Source: Gordonia sp049847105
GTDB lineage: Bacteria; Actinomycetota; Actinomycetes; Mycobacteriales; Mycobacteriaceae
NCBI RefSeq assembly: GCF_049847105.1
Contig: NZ_JBNCNS010000004.1
Location: 124,001 to 188,000, forward strand
DNA: 64,000 bases
Reading direction: 5' to 3'
Shown here: positions 45,361 to 53,386 of the stretch, piece by piece
How the letters are laid out: the number at the start of each line of letters is the position of its first letter
How positions within the stretch are numbered: the first letter of the stretch is position 1
Notes under the pieces: generated by a model
Database searches by the model: none
Seen by the model: the letters and a program-made list of their open reading frames with translations, nothing else
Told to the model about the DNA's origin: nothing
Translations under genes and position numbers: made by a program

Positions 45361-46768
45361 GCGGTGCCGCCCGCTTCGGCGGCGTCATACCGACAGCCGT
45401 CACCGCACCGAGCACCGCAACCAGCCCGAGCACGAACCAAGCCTGCTGAAAAGCCTTGTGCGCAGCTGCATATCCGACTGGCGTGCCGATGATCGCAACC
45501 AGCAGGCTGACGCCGAGAGCCATGCCGATCTGGCGGCTCATGTTGACCACCGCGCTCCCGGTCGCGGATTGACTTGCCGGAAGGTCGGCGGTGGCCGACG
45601 AGAGGATGGACGGTAGCGCGAGTCCGACACCCATTCCACCGATCAGCCACCCGGGCAGGATCTCGGTCGCATAGTCCGGGGTCGCGTCCACCGACAGCGC
45701 GATGATCACGCCACCGAGTCCGAACAGCACGCATCCGGCGGACACGATGGCACCCACCGGGATACGCGCACTCAGCCGATGGGCCACGGCGGCGAAGATC
45801 GGGACCATGAGAGGTCCGGTCGACACCGCGAATCCGGTCTTGATCGCCGAGTAGCCCCAGACCTGCTGCAACCAGAGAATGTTCGCGAGCAGGGCACCCG
45901 CGAACGGGATCGCGAAGAGCACCGCGGTGATGTTCGAGAACGAGAAGGCCCGTACTCGCAACAACGCCGGGTCGATGACGGGCTCAGGGTGCCGCGCGGA
46001 ACTGACGACGAACCCGACGAGTGCGACGACGCAGATGACCCACGAACCGACGATCCTCGGGTCCGTCCAGCCCCATTCGGTGCCTTCCACCAGGCCGAGC
46101 GTCAGCGCCCCGATCGCTACGGCCAGCAGGGTGGCGCCCAGCAGGTCGGGGAGTTCGGTCTCCGTCTCGTTTCGCGAGCGGGTGAGCACGACGGCCCCGG
46201 CGATCAACGCGGCGATCCCGACCGGGACGTTCACCAGGAACACCCAGCGCCACGATGCCTCGACGAGCAGACCCCCGACGGCCGGCCCGAGGGCCGCGGC
46301 GAGCGCGCCGGTGGCGGCCCAGATGCGGACCGAGCGAGCGCGCAGGTGCGGCGGCATGGTCGAGACGACCAAACCGAGGCTCGCCGGGGTGAGGATCGCG
46401 GCCCCGACCGCCTGCAGGCAGCGGAACGCGACCAACCACCAGACCCCCTGGGCCGCAGCACACGCGGCGCTGGCGACGGTGAAGATCGCCAGTCCGAGCA
46501 GGAAGCCGCCCTTGCGACCGAACCGGTCGACGATCCGACCCGCCGGAACCAGCAGCGCGGCGTAGATGATCGTGTACGCGTTGAGCACCCACGACAGTTC
46601 GGACAGGCCGACACCGCCGAAGTCGCGCCCGATGTCATCGAAGGCCACGTTGACGATGAAGACGTCGAGACTGGCCATGAATGCGGCCAGCGACAGTATC
46701 GCCAGGACCACACCGGGGCGACCCGGTGTCGACGTCTCCGCAGGCGTCCGTCCGATGAGTTGTTTCAC
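45350..46768 (-). CDS. MFS exporter, DHA2 (EmrB/QacA) type
   Basis: A 472-residue drug:proton antiporter-type protein. It starts near VKQLIGRTPAE, with membrane helix 1 SLAAFMASLDVFIVNVAF carrying the DHA2 motif. GRIVDRFGRKGG (loop 2-3) and AALGPAVGGLLVE (helix 5) also match. GTG 46768 lies within an operator palindrome; ATG 46810 is a less likely start. The divergent HxlR gene probably represses it. The 3' end runs into a REP-like repeat. Confidence 0.87.
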   Translation of the reverse strand: MKQLIGRTPAETSTPGRPGVVLAILSLAAFMASLDVFIVNVAFDDIGRDFGGVGLSELSWVLNAYTIIYAALLVPAGRIVDRFGRKGGFLLGLAIFTVASAACAAAQGVWWLVAFRCLQAVGAAILTPASLGLVVSTMPPHLRARSVRIWAATGALAAALGPAVGGLLVEASWRWVFLVNVPVGIAALIAGAVVLTRSRNETETELPDLLGATLLAVAIGALTLGLVEGTEWGWTDPRIVGSWVICVVALVGFVVSSARHPEPVIDPALLRVRAFSFSNITAVLFAIPFAGALLANILWLQQVWGYSAIKTGFAVSTGPLMVPIFAAVAHRLSARIPVGAIVSAGCVLFGLGGVIIALSVDATPDYATEILPGWLIGGMGVGLALPSILSSATADLPASQSATGSAVVNMSRQIGMALGVSLLVAIIGTPVGYAAAHKAFQQAWFVLGLVAVLGAVTAVGMTPPKRAAPPIE

Positions 46769-46774
46769 GCAACT
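46758..46774. promoter_or_regulatory. HxlR operator 1
   Basis: AGTTG-TTTCACG-CAACT, an exact 5-bp inverted repeat with 7-nt spacer. It covers the MFS start codon. The twin site lies 33 bp away. Confidence 0.7.
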
Positions 46775-46790
46775 GATGTAATCAGAGTTG

Positions 46791-46807
46791 AGTTGTTTGA
46801 CGCAACT
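46791..46807. promoter_or_regulatory. HxlR operator 2
   Basis: AGTTG-TTTGACG-CAACT, identical to operator 1 except one spacer base. It ends 15 bp before the hxlR start codon. Spacing of 33 bp, about three helix turns, places both on the same DNA face. Confidence 0.72.
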
Positions 46808-46822
46808 CACTACTGTGGGGTC

Positions 46823-47296
46823 ATGCGCCGGACGCCCTTCACCGATATGAACTGCTCGGTCGCCCAGACGCTGGAGATCGTCGGCGAGTGGTGGACCCTG
46901 CTGATCGTTCGCGACGCACTACTCGGCGTGACCCGGTTCGACGAGTTCTCGACGCGCCTGGGCATCGCACGCAACGTACTCACCCAGCGGCTCGACACCC
47001 TCGTCGAACACGAGGTGCTGACCAAACAGCCCTACCAGGACAAACCCGTGCGTTTCGACTACCTGCTCACCGACAAGGGCCGCGACCTGTGGACAGTGGT
47101 CGCGGCGCTGCGTCAATGGGGCGACACGTGGGCCGCCGAGGGTGGCGCGCCCGTCGTGACCACACACCGCGCCTGTGGTCACACGATGGTCGTCGAGCCG
47201 ACGTGCTCGGAGTGTGGCGAACGGGTCACTCGCGACTCCCTGCGGGTTCACCCGGGACCCGGCGCCGGTGAGAACAGCCCGCTCCCCCAGCGCTGA
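46823..47296 (+). CDS. HxlR-family regulator with C-terminal zinc-ribbon-like Cys motif
   Basis: A 157-residue winged-helix regulator. It begins with the family pattern CSVAQTLEIVGEWWTLLIVRDALLG and includes the helix RLGIARNVLTQRLDTLVEHEVL. The C-terminal CGHTMVVEPTCSECGE supplies three cysteines plus His, a possible metal or redox site seen in many HxlR proteins. It is divergent from the MFS gene and followed by an SDR gene, with two palindromes just upstream. Confidence 0.9.
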   Translation: MRRTPFTDMNCSVAQTLEIVGEWWTLLIVRDALLGVTRFDEFSTRLGIARNVLTQRLDTLVEHEVLTKQPYQDKPVRFDYLLTDKGRDLWTVVAALRQWGDTWAAEGGAPVVTTHRACGHTMVVEPTCSECGERVTRDSLRVHPGPGAGENSPLPQR

Positions 47297-47365
47297 CCAG
47301 TCCAGGCCTGTCCCACCGAAGCAGTTCCACAGCCATCAGTTCCACGATCGAGAGGACCATCACCC

Positions 47366-48058
47366 ATGCACATCAACGGCCACACCGTCCTCGTCACCGG
47401 CGCATCGAGCGGGCTCGGCGTCGAGTTCGTCACCCAGGCACTCGGGCGCGGGGCCGCGAAGGTCTACGCCGCGGCGCGACGTGAGATCAACCACGCCGAC
47501 CCGCGCGTGGTCCCGATGCGTCTCGACGTGACCGAGCCGGACAGCATCGCGGCTTCCGCGAAGGCCGCACCCGACGTCGACATCCTGATCAACAACGCCG
47601 GCATCCTCGGCGGTTCCTCGTTGCTGACCTCGCCCATCTCTGAGATCCGGGATGTCTTCGACACCAATGTGTTCGGAGTTCTGGAGATGACCCGGTCCTT
47701 CGCACCGACGCTCGCCTCCCGGGGCGGCGGTGCCGTTGTCGACATCGCGTCGGTGCTGAGCTGGATCGCCGCACCGGGCGCCTATTCCTCGTCGAAGGCC
47801 GCCCTGTGGGGATTGACCAACAGCCTGCGCGCCGAGCTGGCCACGCAGGGCACACAGGTCCTCGGCGCGCACCTGTCCTACGCGGCGACCCCGATGACCG
47901 AGGGTGTCACGGACGCTCCGAAGCTCGCCCCGGACATGGTGGTCGGGCAGATTCTCGATGCACTCGAAGAGGGTGCCGACGAGGCGATCGTCGACGACAT
48001 CACCGCCGCGGTCCGCGCATCGCTGAGCACCAACACCACCGCGGCACTGCCCGGCTGA
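47366..48058 (+). CDS. Short-chain dehydrogenase/reductase
   Basis: A 230-residue classical SDR. The cofactor motif is TGASSGLG (about residue 11), NNAG lies near 75, and the active site is Ser in DIASVLSW and YSSSK near 131. Substrate is not evident. It is 69 bp downstream of hxlR and co-directional, so likely part of the same regulated unit. Confidence 0.87.
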   Translation: MHINGHTVLVTGASSGLGVEFVTQALGRGAAKVYAAARREINHADPRVVPMRLDVTEPDSIAASAKAAPDVDILINNAGILGGSSLLTSPISEIRDVFDTNVFGVLEMTRSFAPTLASRGGGAVVDIASVLSWIAAPGAYSSSKAALWGLTNSLRAELATQGTQVLGAHLSYAATPMTEGVTDAPKLAPDMVVGQILDALEEGADEAIVDDITAAVRASLSTNTTAALPG

Positions 48059-48292
48059 GCCGGTGATTCGGCGCTCAGCACGCGAATCGGCCGACGGCGT
48101 CCGGCCGGATGACGCGGCGTGGTGCGTGCTGCCCACCAACGCGACCCGTCCTCGGATGACTCCGCGGATCCGAGACGCGGATGTCGGGCCGTCGGCGCGG
48201 AATCCCGATTGCTGCCGGCGAGAAACCGGGTGCCGTCGACGAGGGTGGCGACTGGCCGGCCCGGAGCCCGGGGGATTCCTTCCCAACGTAAT
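48059..48292. other. Intergenic region without recognisable gene
   Basis: These 234 bp between the SDR stop and the KstR box have open frames but none with family resemblance, good start or normal composition. I see no repeat or RNA in them. Confidence 0.5.
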
Positions 48293-48306
48293 TAGAACGT
48301 GTTCTA
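48293..48306. promoter_or_regulatory. KstR box
   Basis: TAGAACGTGTTCTA is a 14-bp palindrome matching TnnAACnnGTTnnA, the binding site of the TetR repressor KstR, which controls sterol catabolism in mycolata. It lies 39 bp before the start codon of the oxidoreductase gene. Confidence 0.82.
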
Positions 48307-48345
48307 CTCTGAGTGAGACTGCCCTACGTCCACCCGAGGAGCACG

Positions 48346-49224
48346 ATGCGCTTCACCTTCGCCGAGGCAATGACCGACCCGACGTTCTACCCCCCGCTCG
48401 CCCAGGCGGCGGAGCAGGCGGGATATGCGGGTTTCACCATCCCGGACTCGCTGGCCTACCCCGAGGAATCGGACGCCACCTACCCCTACACCGAGGACGG
48501 CAACCGCGAGTTCCTCGAGGACAAGGCGTTCATCGAGACGTTCATCCAGGCCGCCGCGCTTGGCGCGGTGACCTCGACGATCCGGTTCACACCCTTCGTC
48601 GTGAAGCTCCCGGTCCGCCCGCCGGCCCTGGTGGCCAAGCAGGCGAGTTCGGTCGCCTTCCTGACCAACAACCGCTTCGCGATGGGTGTGGGCACCAGTC
48701 CGTGGCCCGAGGACTACGACTTCATGGGCGTGGACTTCAAACGCCGCGGCAAGCGCATGGACGAATGCATGGACATCATCCGGGGTCTCACCACCGGTGA
48801 GTACTTCGAGTTCCACGGCGAGTTCTACGACATCCCCAAGATCAAGATGTCGCCTGCGCCCACCGAGCCGATCCCCATGCTCGTCGGCGGCCACGCCGAC
48901 CCGGCCCTGCGCCGGGCGGTCGTCCGCGGCGACGGCTGGATGCACGGCGGCGGCGACGGCGAGGAACTCGACGCGCTGATCGAGAAGATCGACGACATCC
49001 GCAAGGCCGAGGGAAAGCTCAACGACCCCTTCGAGATCCATGTGATCTCCGTCGACGCGTACTCGGTCGACGGCTGCAAACGCCTCGAGGACAAGGGCGT
49101 GACCGACGTGATCGTCGGATTCCGGCTGCCCTACATCAAGGGCCCCGACACGGAGCCTCTGCAGAAGAAGATAGACCACCTGAACTGGTACGCGGACAAC
49201 GTCATCGCCAAAGTGAACGGCTGA
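48346..49224 (+). CDS. LLM-class F420-dependent oxidoreductase, KstR regulon
   Basis: A 292-residue luciferase-like (TIM barrel) flavin or F420 oxidoreductase. It contains FTIPDSLAYPEESDATYP, RFAMGVGTSPWPEDYDFMGVDFKRRGKRMDE and PIPMLVGGHADPALRRAV. The sequence class and KstR box fit Rv3520c, a KstR-regulated gene in M. tuberculosis (recalled). A role in sterol or other hydrophobic compound degradation is inferred from the promoter. ATG 48346 follows GAGGAGCACG. Confidence 0.88.
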   Translation: MRFTFAEAMTDPTFYPPLAQAAEQAGYAGFTIPDSLAYPEESDATYPYTEDGNREFLEDKAFIETFIQAAALGAVTSTIRFTPFVVKLPVRPPALVAKQASSVAFLTNNRFAMGVGTSPWPEDYDFMGVDFKRRGKRMDECMDIIRGLTTGEYFEFHGEFYDIPKIKMSPAPTEPIPMLVGGHADPALRRAVVRGDGWMHGGGDGEELDALIEKIDDIRKAEGKLNDPFEIHVISVDAYSVDGCKRLEDKGVTDVIVGFRLPYIKGPDTEPLQKKIDHLNWYADNVIAKVNG

Positions 49225-49230
49225 TCGCCA

Positions 49231-50646
49231 TCACCGGCTGAGATACCGCAACGCCGCCTCTGCGGCGTTGCGGCCGCACATACCGTGCACCCCACCGCCG
49301 GGCGGGGTGGCCGACGAGCAGAGGTACACACCGGGCACCCCGGTCGCATACGGATTCGGCGACAGTCGCGGCCTGGCGATCAGATGGGTGAGATCGTTTC
49401 GTCCTCCGCCGATGTCGCCGCCCACGTGGTTCGCGTTCTGCCGTTGCAGCTGCGCGGGCGACGTGCTCACCGAGTCGACGATCTGCGCCGCGAACCCCGG
49501 CGCGAATCGTTCGATCTGCGCGGTCACCGCGGATGTCGCATCGCCGGTGAACCCGTGCGGCACATGGGCGTAGGCCCAGAGCGGTCGCAGGGAGCCGGTG
49601 GCTCGCGTCGGATCGGCGAGCCATTGCTGACCCACCAAGGTGAACGGGCTCGCCGGCATCCGGCCGGCGGCGACGTCGTTCTCCGCCGCGACGATCTCCT
49701 CGAAGGTGCCGCCGAGATGCACGGTGCCTGCGCGCCCACAGTCGCGGTCGGTCCAGCCGATGTCGCCGTCGACGAGGTAGTCGACCTTGAACGCCGCCGG
49801 ACCGTGACTGTGCCGGCGGTAGCGCCGAGACCGGCGCGCCGACAAACGATCTCCGAGGATGCCGGCGGCCGCGGCCGGCATGACGTCGAGCAGCACCACG
49901 TCGGCCGAATCCACCTCGTCGATGTGGGTGACCTGCCGGCCCGTGGTGATGGTTCCGCCTGCATCGATGAGTGCCGAGGCCAGAGCGGTGACGATGGCCC
50001 CCGAACCGCCTTGCGCCACGGGCCAGCCATGCCGATGCCCGGCCGCGAGCAGGACCAGACCCGGCGCGGCCGAACCCAGGCGATCCAGACGCGTGAAGGC
50101 GTGTGCGGCGACACCGCCGAAGAGTGCGCGGGCCTGCGCGGTGCGGAAGACCCGGGCCAGACCGGTCGCCGGATAGAGGGCCCGATGCCCGAACCCCGCC
50201 AGCTTGACCGGATGGCGCGGCATGGCCACGAGCGGACCGAGGAGATCGTCGGCGAGGTCGTCGAAGTCCGCCGCGATCCCACCGATCATGTCTCGCCAGA
50301 TCGCTCGGTCCGCACCCAGACCGTCGGCGGTGTCGGCGACCGAGCGATGGAGCAGTGCGGCCCGCTCGCCGTCGAGCGGATGCGCGCAGTCGATCTCCGG
50401 CCACCTCCATCGCAGACCGTGCTCGTCGAGACGGAGACTCCGCAGTGCGGGCGATCCGGCGCCGATCGGATGGAACGCCGAGCAGACGTCGTGCAGCACG
50501 CCGGGCCGCATCAACTCTGCCGAGCGCGCGCCGCCGCCGATGGCGTCCGCGGCCTCGATCACATGGACCCGGCAGCCCGCGCGCGCCAGCATGACCCCTG
50601 CGGTGAGACCGTTGGGCCCGCTTCCGACGACGACCGCGGAGGTCAT
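49231..50646 (-). CDS. FAD-dependent oxidoreductase, phytoene desaturase-like
   Basis: A 471-residue flavoprotein of the phytoene dehydrogenase/amine oxidase superfamily. The dinucleotide fold is VVVGSGPNGLTAGVMLARAG with the Glu at HVIEA. The C-terminal FAD-binding segment is GVYLCSSATPPGGGVHGMCGRNAAEAAL. No crt genes are nearby, so carotenoid desaturation is uncertain; a lipid or quinone substrate is possible. It is convergent with the LLM gene and 4 bp downstream of gtrA. Confidence 0.82.
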   Translation of the reverse strand: MTSAVVVGSGPNGLTAGVMLARAGCRVHVIEAADAIGGGARSAELMRPGVLHDVCSAFHPIGAGSPALRSLRLDEHGLRWRWPEIDCAHPLDGERAALLHRSVADTADGLGADRAIWRDMIGGIAADFDDLADDLLGPLVAMPRHPVKLAGFGHRALYPATGLARVFRTAQARALFGGVAAHAFTRLDRLGSAAPGLVLLAAGHRHGWPVAQGGSGAIVTALASALIDAGGTITTGRQVTHIDEVDSADVVLLDVMPAAAAGILGDRLSARRSRRYRRHSHGPAAFKVDYLVDGDIGWTDRDCGRAGTVHLGGTFEEIVAAENDVAAGRMPASPFTLVGQQWLADPTRATGSLRPLWAYAHVPHGFTGDATSAVTAQIERFAPGFAAQIVDSVSTSPAQLQRQNANHVGGDIGGGRNDLTHLIARPRLSPNPYATGVPGVYLCSSATPPGGGVHGMCGRNAAEAALRYLSR

Positions 50647-50650
50647 CTCG

Positions 50651-51154
50651 TCAGCTGATCCGGAAGATGACCAGGCGTTGCACGATGAAGTTGATGACCG
50701 TCGCCGTGCCCTGCGCGATCACATAGGCGGCGAAGCTGTAGACGATCGTCTGCGGCCACAGGTGCGAGCACCAGGTGTACAGACCGACGTTCACGAAGAA
50801 CGTGACACCGTAGAGTGCCGCCACCCCAACGAACCGCAATGCGCTCGGCTCGGCCTCGAACGTCCAGCGACGATTCAGCAGATATGCGGTGGTGGTGCCG
50901 AGGATGAAGCCGAACGACTTGGCGATCCAGAACGGCGTCCCGATCGCATATTGGAGGATCAGGGTCAGCCCGAAGTCGAGGACCCCGGACCCCGCGCCGG
51001 TGATGGCGAATCGGATGATCTGTGTCTTGAGGTCGACATTCGTCGACGCCTCGCCGTCGTTGAACGGCAGCTCCAGGGGCGTCGGAGCATGGCGGGTGGT
51101 GAAATCGTCATGGCGCGGATGGTCGTCCTCTGCGCCGGACTCGGGTCGAGACAC
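50651..51154 (-). CDS. GtrA-family membrane protein (Rv3789 counterpart)
   Basis: A 167-residue protein. A hydrophilic N-terminus of about 40 residues is followed by four membrane helices with the GtrA pattern: IIRFAITGAGSGVLDFGLT, then FILGTTTAYLLNRRWTFE. In mycobacteria the equivalent next to dprE1 takes part in arabinose-donor translocation or anchoring in arabinogalactan synthesis. Here it is on the opposite strand to dprE1. GTG 51154 is the start used. Confidence 0.85.
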   Translation of the reverse strand: MSRPESGAEDDHPRHDDFTTRHAPTPLELPFNDGEASTNVDLKTQIIRFAITGAGSGVLDFGLTLILQYAIGTPFWIAKSFGFILGTTTAYLLNRRWTFEAEPSALRFVGVAALYGVTFFVNVGLYTWCSHLWPQTIVYSFAAYVIAQGTATVINFIVQRLVIFRIS

Positions 51155-51207
51155 GCCTGCAACCCTAGTCCAGCCGTCGATCGGATGGCCGCCGGTGGCC
51201 CCGGTCC

Positions 51208-52038
51208 CTAGAACTCTTCCTCGACGTCGGAATCGCGCGCGGCCTTCTCGCCACGATCGAGTTCGGCCAGTGCAGCGAGGTCGTCCGGTTCGAACGCGAA
51301 ATCGAAGAGATCGGCGTTCTCGATCTGGCGACCGGCGTGCGACGACTTCGGCACCACACTTATCCCCTCCTGGACCGCCCATCGAAGCGCGATCTGGGTG
51401 GGCGACTTGCCGTACTTGCGCGCCAGTCGGATCACTGCGGGCTCGCCGAGAATGCCCTCCTTGCGTCCGGTCGGGTGCCAGGCCTGCGTATGAATCCCGT
51501 TGTCCGTCATGAATTTCCGGAGTTCGGTCCGCGCCAGCGCCGGGGAGCACTGGATCTGATTGAGCGCGGGCCAGCGTCCGGTCTCGTCATAGAGTGCCTG
51601 CAGCTGGTGCTGGGTGAAGTTCGAGACGCCTGCGGTGCGGATGAAGCCCTCGTCGGCCAGTGTCAGCAGCGCCTTCCACGACTCGACCGTGCGGCCGAGA
51701 CTCGGACAGGGCCAATGGATCAGGTAGATGTCGAGGTGGTCGACGGCCAGGCGCCGCGCGCTGTCCTGTGCCGCGTTGATCGCCTCGTCGAACCCGTGGT
51801 CGCCGCCCCCGAGCTTGGTCTGCACCACCACGTCGTCGCGGGGGACTCCGGACTGCCGCAAACCCATCCCGACACTGCGCTCGTTGCTGTACCGGCTCGC
51901 CGTGTCGATCATCCGATATCCCGACCGAATGGCGCCGGCGACCGCGGAGACACTCGGTCGCCCCAACAGGCCCGACGTCCCGAGTCCGACCATCGGGATC
52001 ACGTATCCGTTGTTCAGCTTCACTGACGGAATGTCCAC
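51208..52038 (-). CDS. Aldo-keto reductase
   Basis: A 276-residue AKR of the 2,5-diketogluconate reductase type. The tetrad is in RMIDTASRYSNE (Asp and Tyr), VVQTKLGGG (Lys) and YLIHWPC (His); the NADPH segment is SVVPKSS. The start is GTG 52038, matching usual length (about 275). An upstream ATG at 52107 would overlap the divergent lipase start codon and adds a non-family leader of 23 residues. Confidence 0.86.
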   Translation of the reverse strand: MDIPSVKLNNGYVIPMVGLGTSGLLGRPSVSAVAGAIRSGYRMIDTASRYSNERSVGMGLRQSGVPRDDVVVQTKLGGGDHGFDEAINAAQDSARRLAVDHLDIYLIHWPCPSLGRTVESWKALLTLADEGFIRTAGVSNFTQHQLQALYDETGRWPALNQIQCSPALARTELRKFMTDNGIHTQAWHPTGRKEGILGEPAVIRLARKYGKSPTQIALRWAVQEGISVVPKSSHAGRQIENADLFDFAFEPDDLAALAELDRGEKAARDSDVEEEF

Positions 52039-52105
52039 CCACCAAGGATAGGCGTATCCGGGGATCTCGGTGAGGCGGTCGAAGACGTGATCTACGCTGC
52101 CGTTC

Positions 52106-53323
52106 ATGAAGTCTCGCTCGCTGCGCCGGGGCGCCGCCGCAACCATCGTCGCCCTCGCCCTCGGCGGCGCTGCCTGGGCGGTGTCGCCGGCGGCCCTCGC
52201 CGCCGCGGAACCGGGGACCGCCGCGCCGCAGTGGTCGGGCATGGACGTCCGCGACCACCCGGGACCGGTACCGACCAAGGCGGGGACCCTGATCTCGCAG
52301 GTGCCCCTCGGCACCGGGCTCAGTGTGCCGGGCGCGGCGAAGGCATACCGCATCCACTATGCGACGCCCGATCAGCACAACCACCCGGCGTCCAGCACCG
52401 GTGCCGTGTTCGTGCCCGGCGGAACACCGCCGCGCGGCGGCTGGCCGATGATCGCGTGGGCGCACGGCACCACCGGCCTCGGCGACAGCTGCACCCCGTC
52501 GGCGCAGCCCCGCAGCGAGCGTGACTCGGCCTATCTCGGACACTGGCTACGCCAGGGATACGCCGTGGTGGCGACCGATTACGTCGGCCTCGGGACACCC
52601 GGGCTGATGAGCTACCTCAACGGGGAGTCGGAGGCGCATTCGATCGTCGACTCGGTGAAGGCCGCACGACAGATGGGCCTGCCCCTCGCGCCGCGATGGG
52701 CCATCGTCGGCCAGTCCCAGGGCGCGGGGGCCGCGCTCGGCGGAGCGCGCCGGGCGACCGAGCTGTCCGCGGGCAGCGGACTGGATTATCGCGGCGTGGT
52801 GGCCACCGGCACGCCGGCGAACATCGAACTGCTCCTCGGTCTCGGCGGGCCCGCCTTTCCGCCGGTGACGTTGCCGGCCGCGCTCAACACATACGCCGCC
52901 TACATCCTGGCCGGTTTCGCCGATGCCCGACCGGATCTCGACCCCATGTCGATCATGACCCCGACGGGCCGCCGACTGATCGGCGCCGCACGGACCCTCT
53001 GCTATCCGGAGATGACCGCCCTCATGAAGGGGCGGGACCTGCGGACCATGTTCCGCAAACCGATCTCGTCGCTGCCGGGTGGACAGGCGGCGCTGACCCG
53101 GTACATGGGGACCCCCTACTCCGGCTACGACCGACCGATCTTCCTCGGGCAGGGCCTGCTCGACACCGATGTGCCTGCGCCGTCGGCACTCTCGCTGTAT
53201 GCCCAGATGCGCGCGGCCAACCAGCCCGTCGAGTTGCACGTCTACCCGGACAAGGACCACTCCGGCACGGTGATCGCGTCGATGGCCGACTCGACGCCGT
53301 TCCTGGCGCGCATCATGCGCTGA
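52106..53323 (+). CDS. Secreted lipase (LIP family)
   Basis: A 405-residue exported alpha/beta hydrolase of the fungal-type secretory lipase family found in mycolata. The signal peptide is MKSRSLRR plus a hydrophobic core, with cleavage after ALAAA near residue 33. GYAVVATDYVGLGTP and the nucleophile GQSQGAGAAL near residue 200 are present. LDTDVPAPSA (Asp) and DKDHSGTV (His) near the end complete the triad. It probably hydrolyses host or environmental lipids. Confidence 0.88.
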   Translation: MKSRSLRRGAAATIVALALGGAAWAVSPAALAAAEPGTAAPQWSGMDVRDHPGPVPTKAGTLISQVPLGTGLSVPGAAKAYRIHYATPDQHNHPASSTGAVFVPGGTPPRGGWPMIAWAHGTTGLGDSCTPSAQPRSERDSAYLGHWLRQGYAVVATDYVGLGTPGLMSYLNGESEAHSIVDSVKAARQMGLPLAPRWAIVGQSQGAGAALGGARRATELSAGSGLDYRGVVATGTPANIELLLGLGGPAFPPVTLPAALNTYAAYILAGFADARPDLDPMSIMTPTGRRLIGAARTLCYPEMTALMKGRDLRTMFRKPISSLPGGQAALTRYMGTPYSGYDRPIFLGQGLLDTDVPAPSALSLYAQMRAANQPVELHVYPDKDHSGTVIASMADSTPFLARIMR

Positions 53324-53386
53324 TCGGTGTCGCACCACGTGCCGTGAACCTCGCCCACCGCGTGCGGCGATCTGCGAGGCTGGACG

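Noticed and set aside
48063..48345. Possible gene between the SDR and LLM genes
   Set aside because: The open frame continues in a wrong frame into the LLM gene and is Arg/Pro-rich; the KstR box lies inside it.
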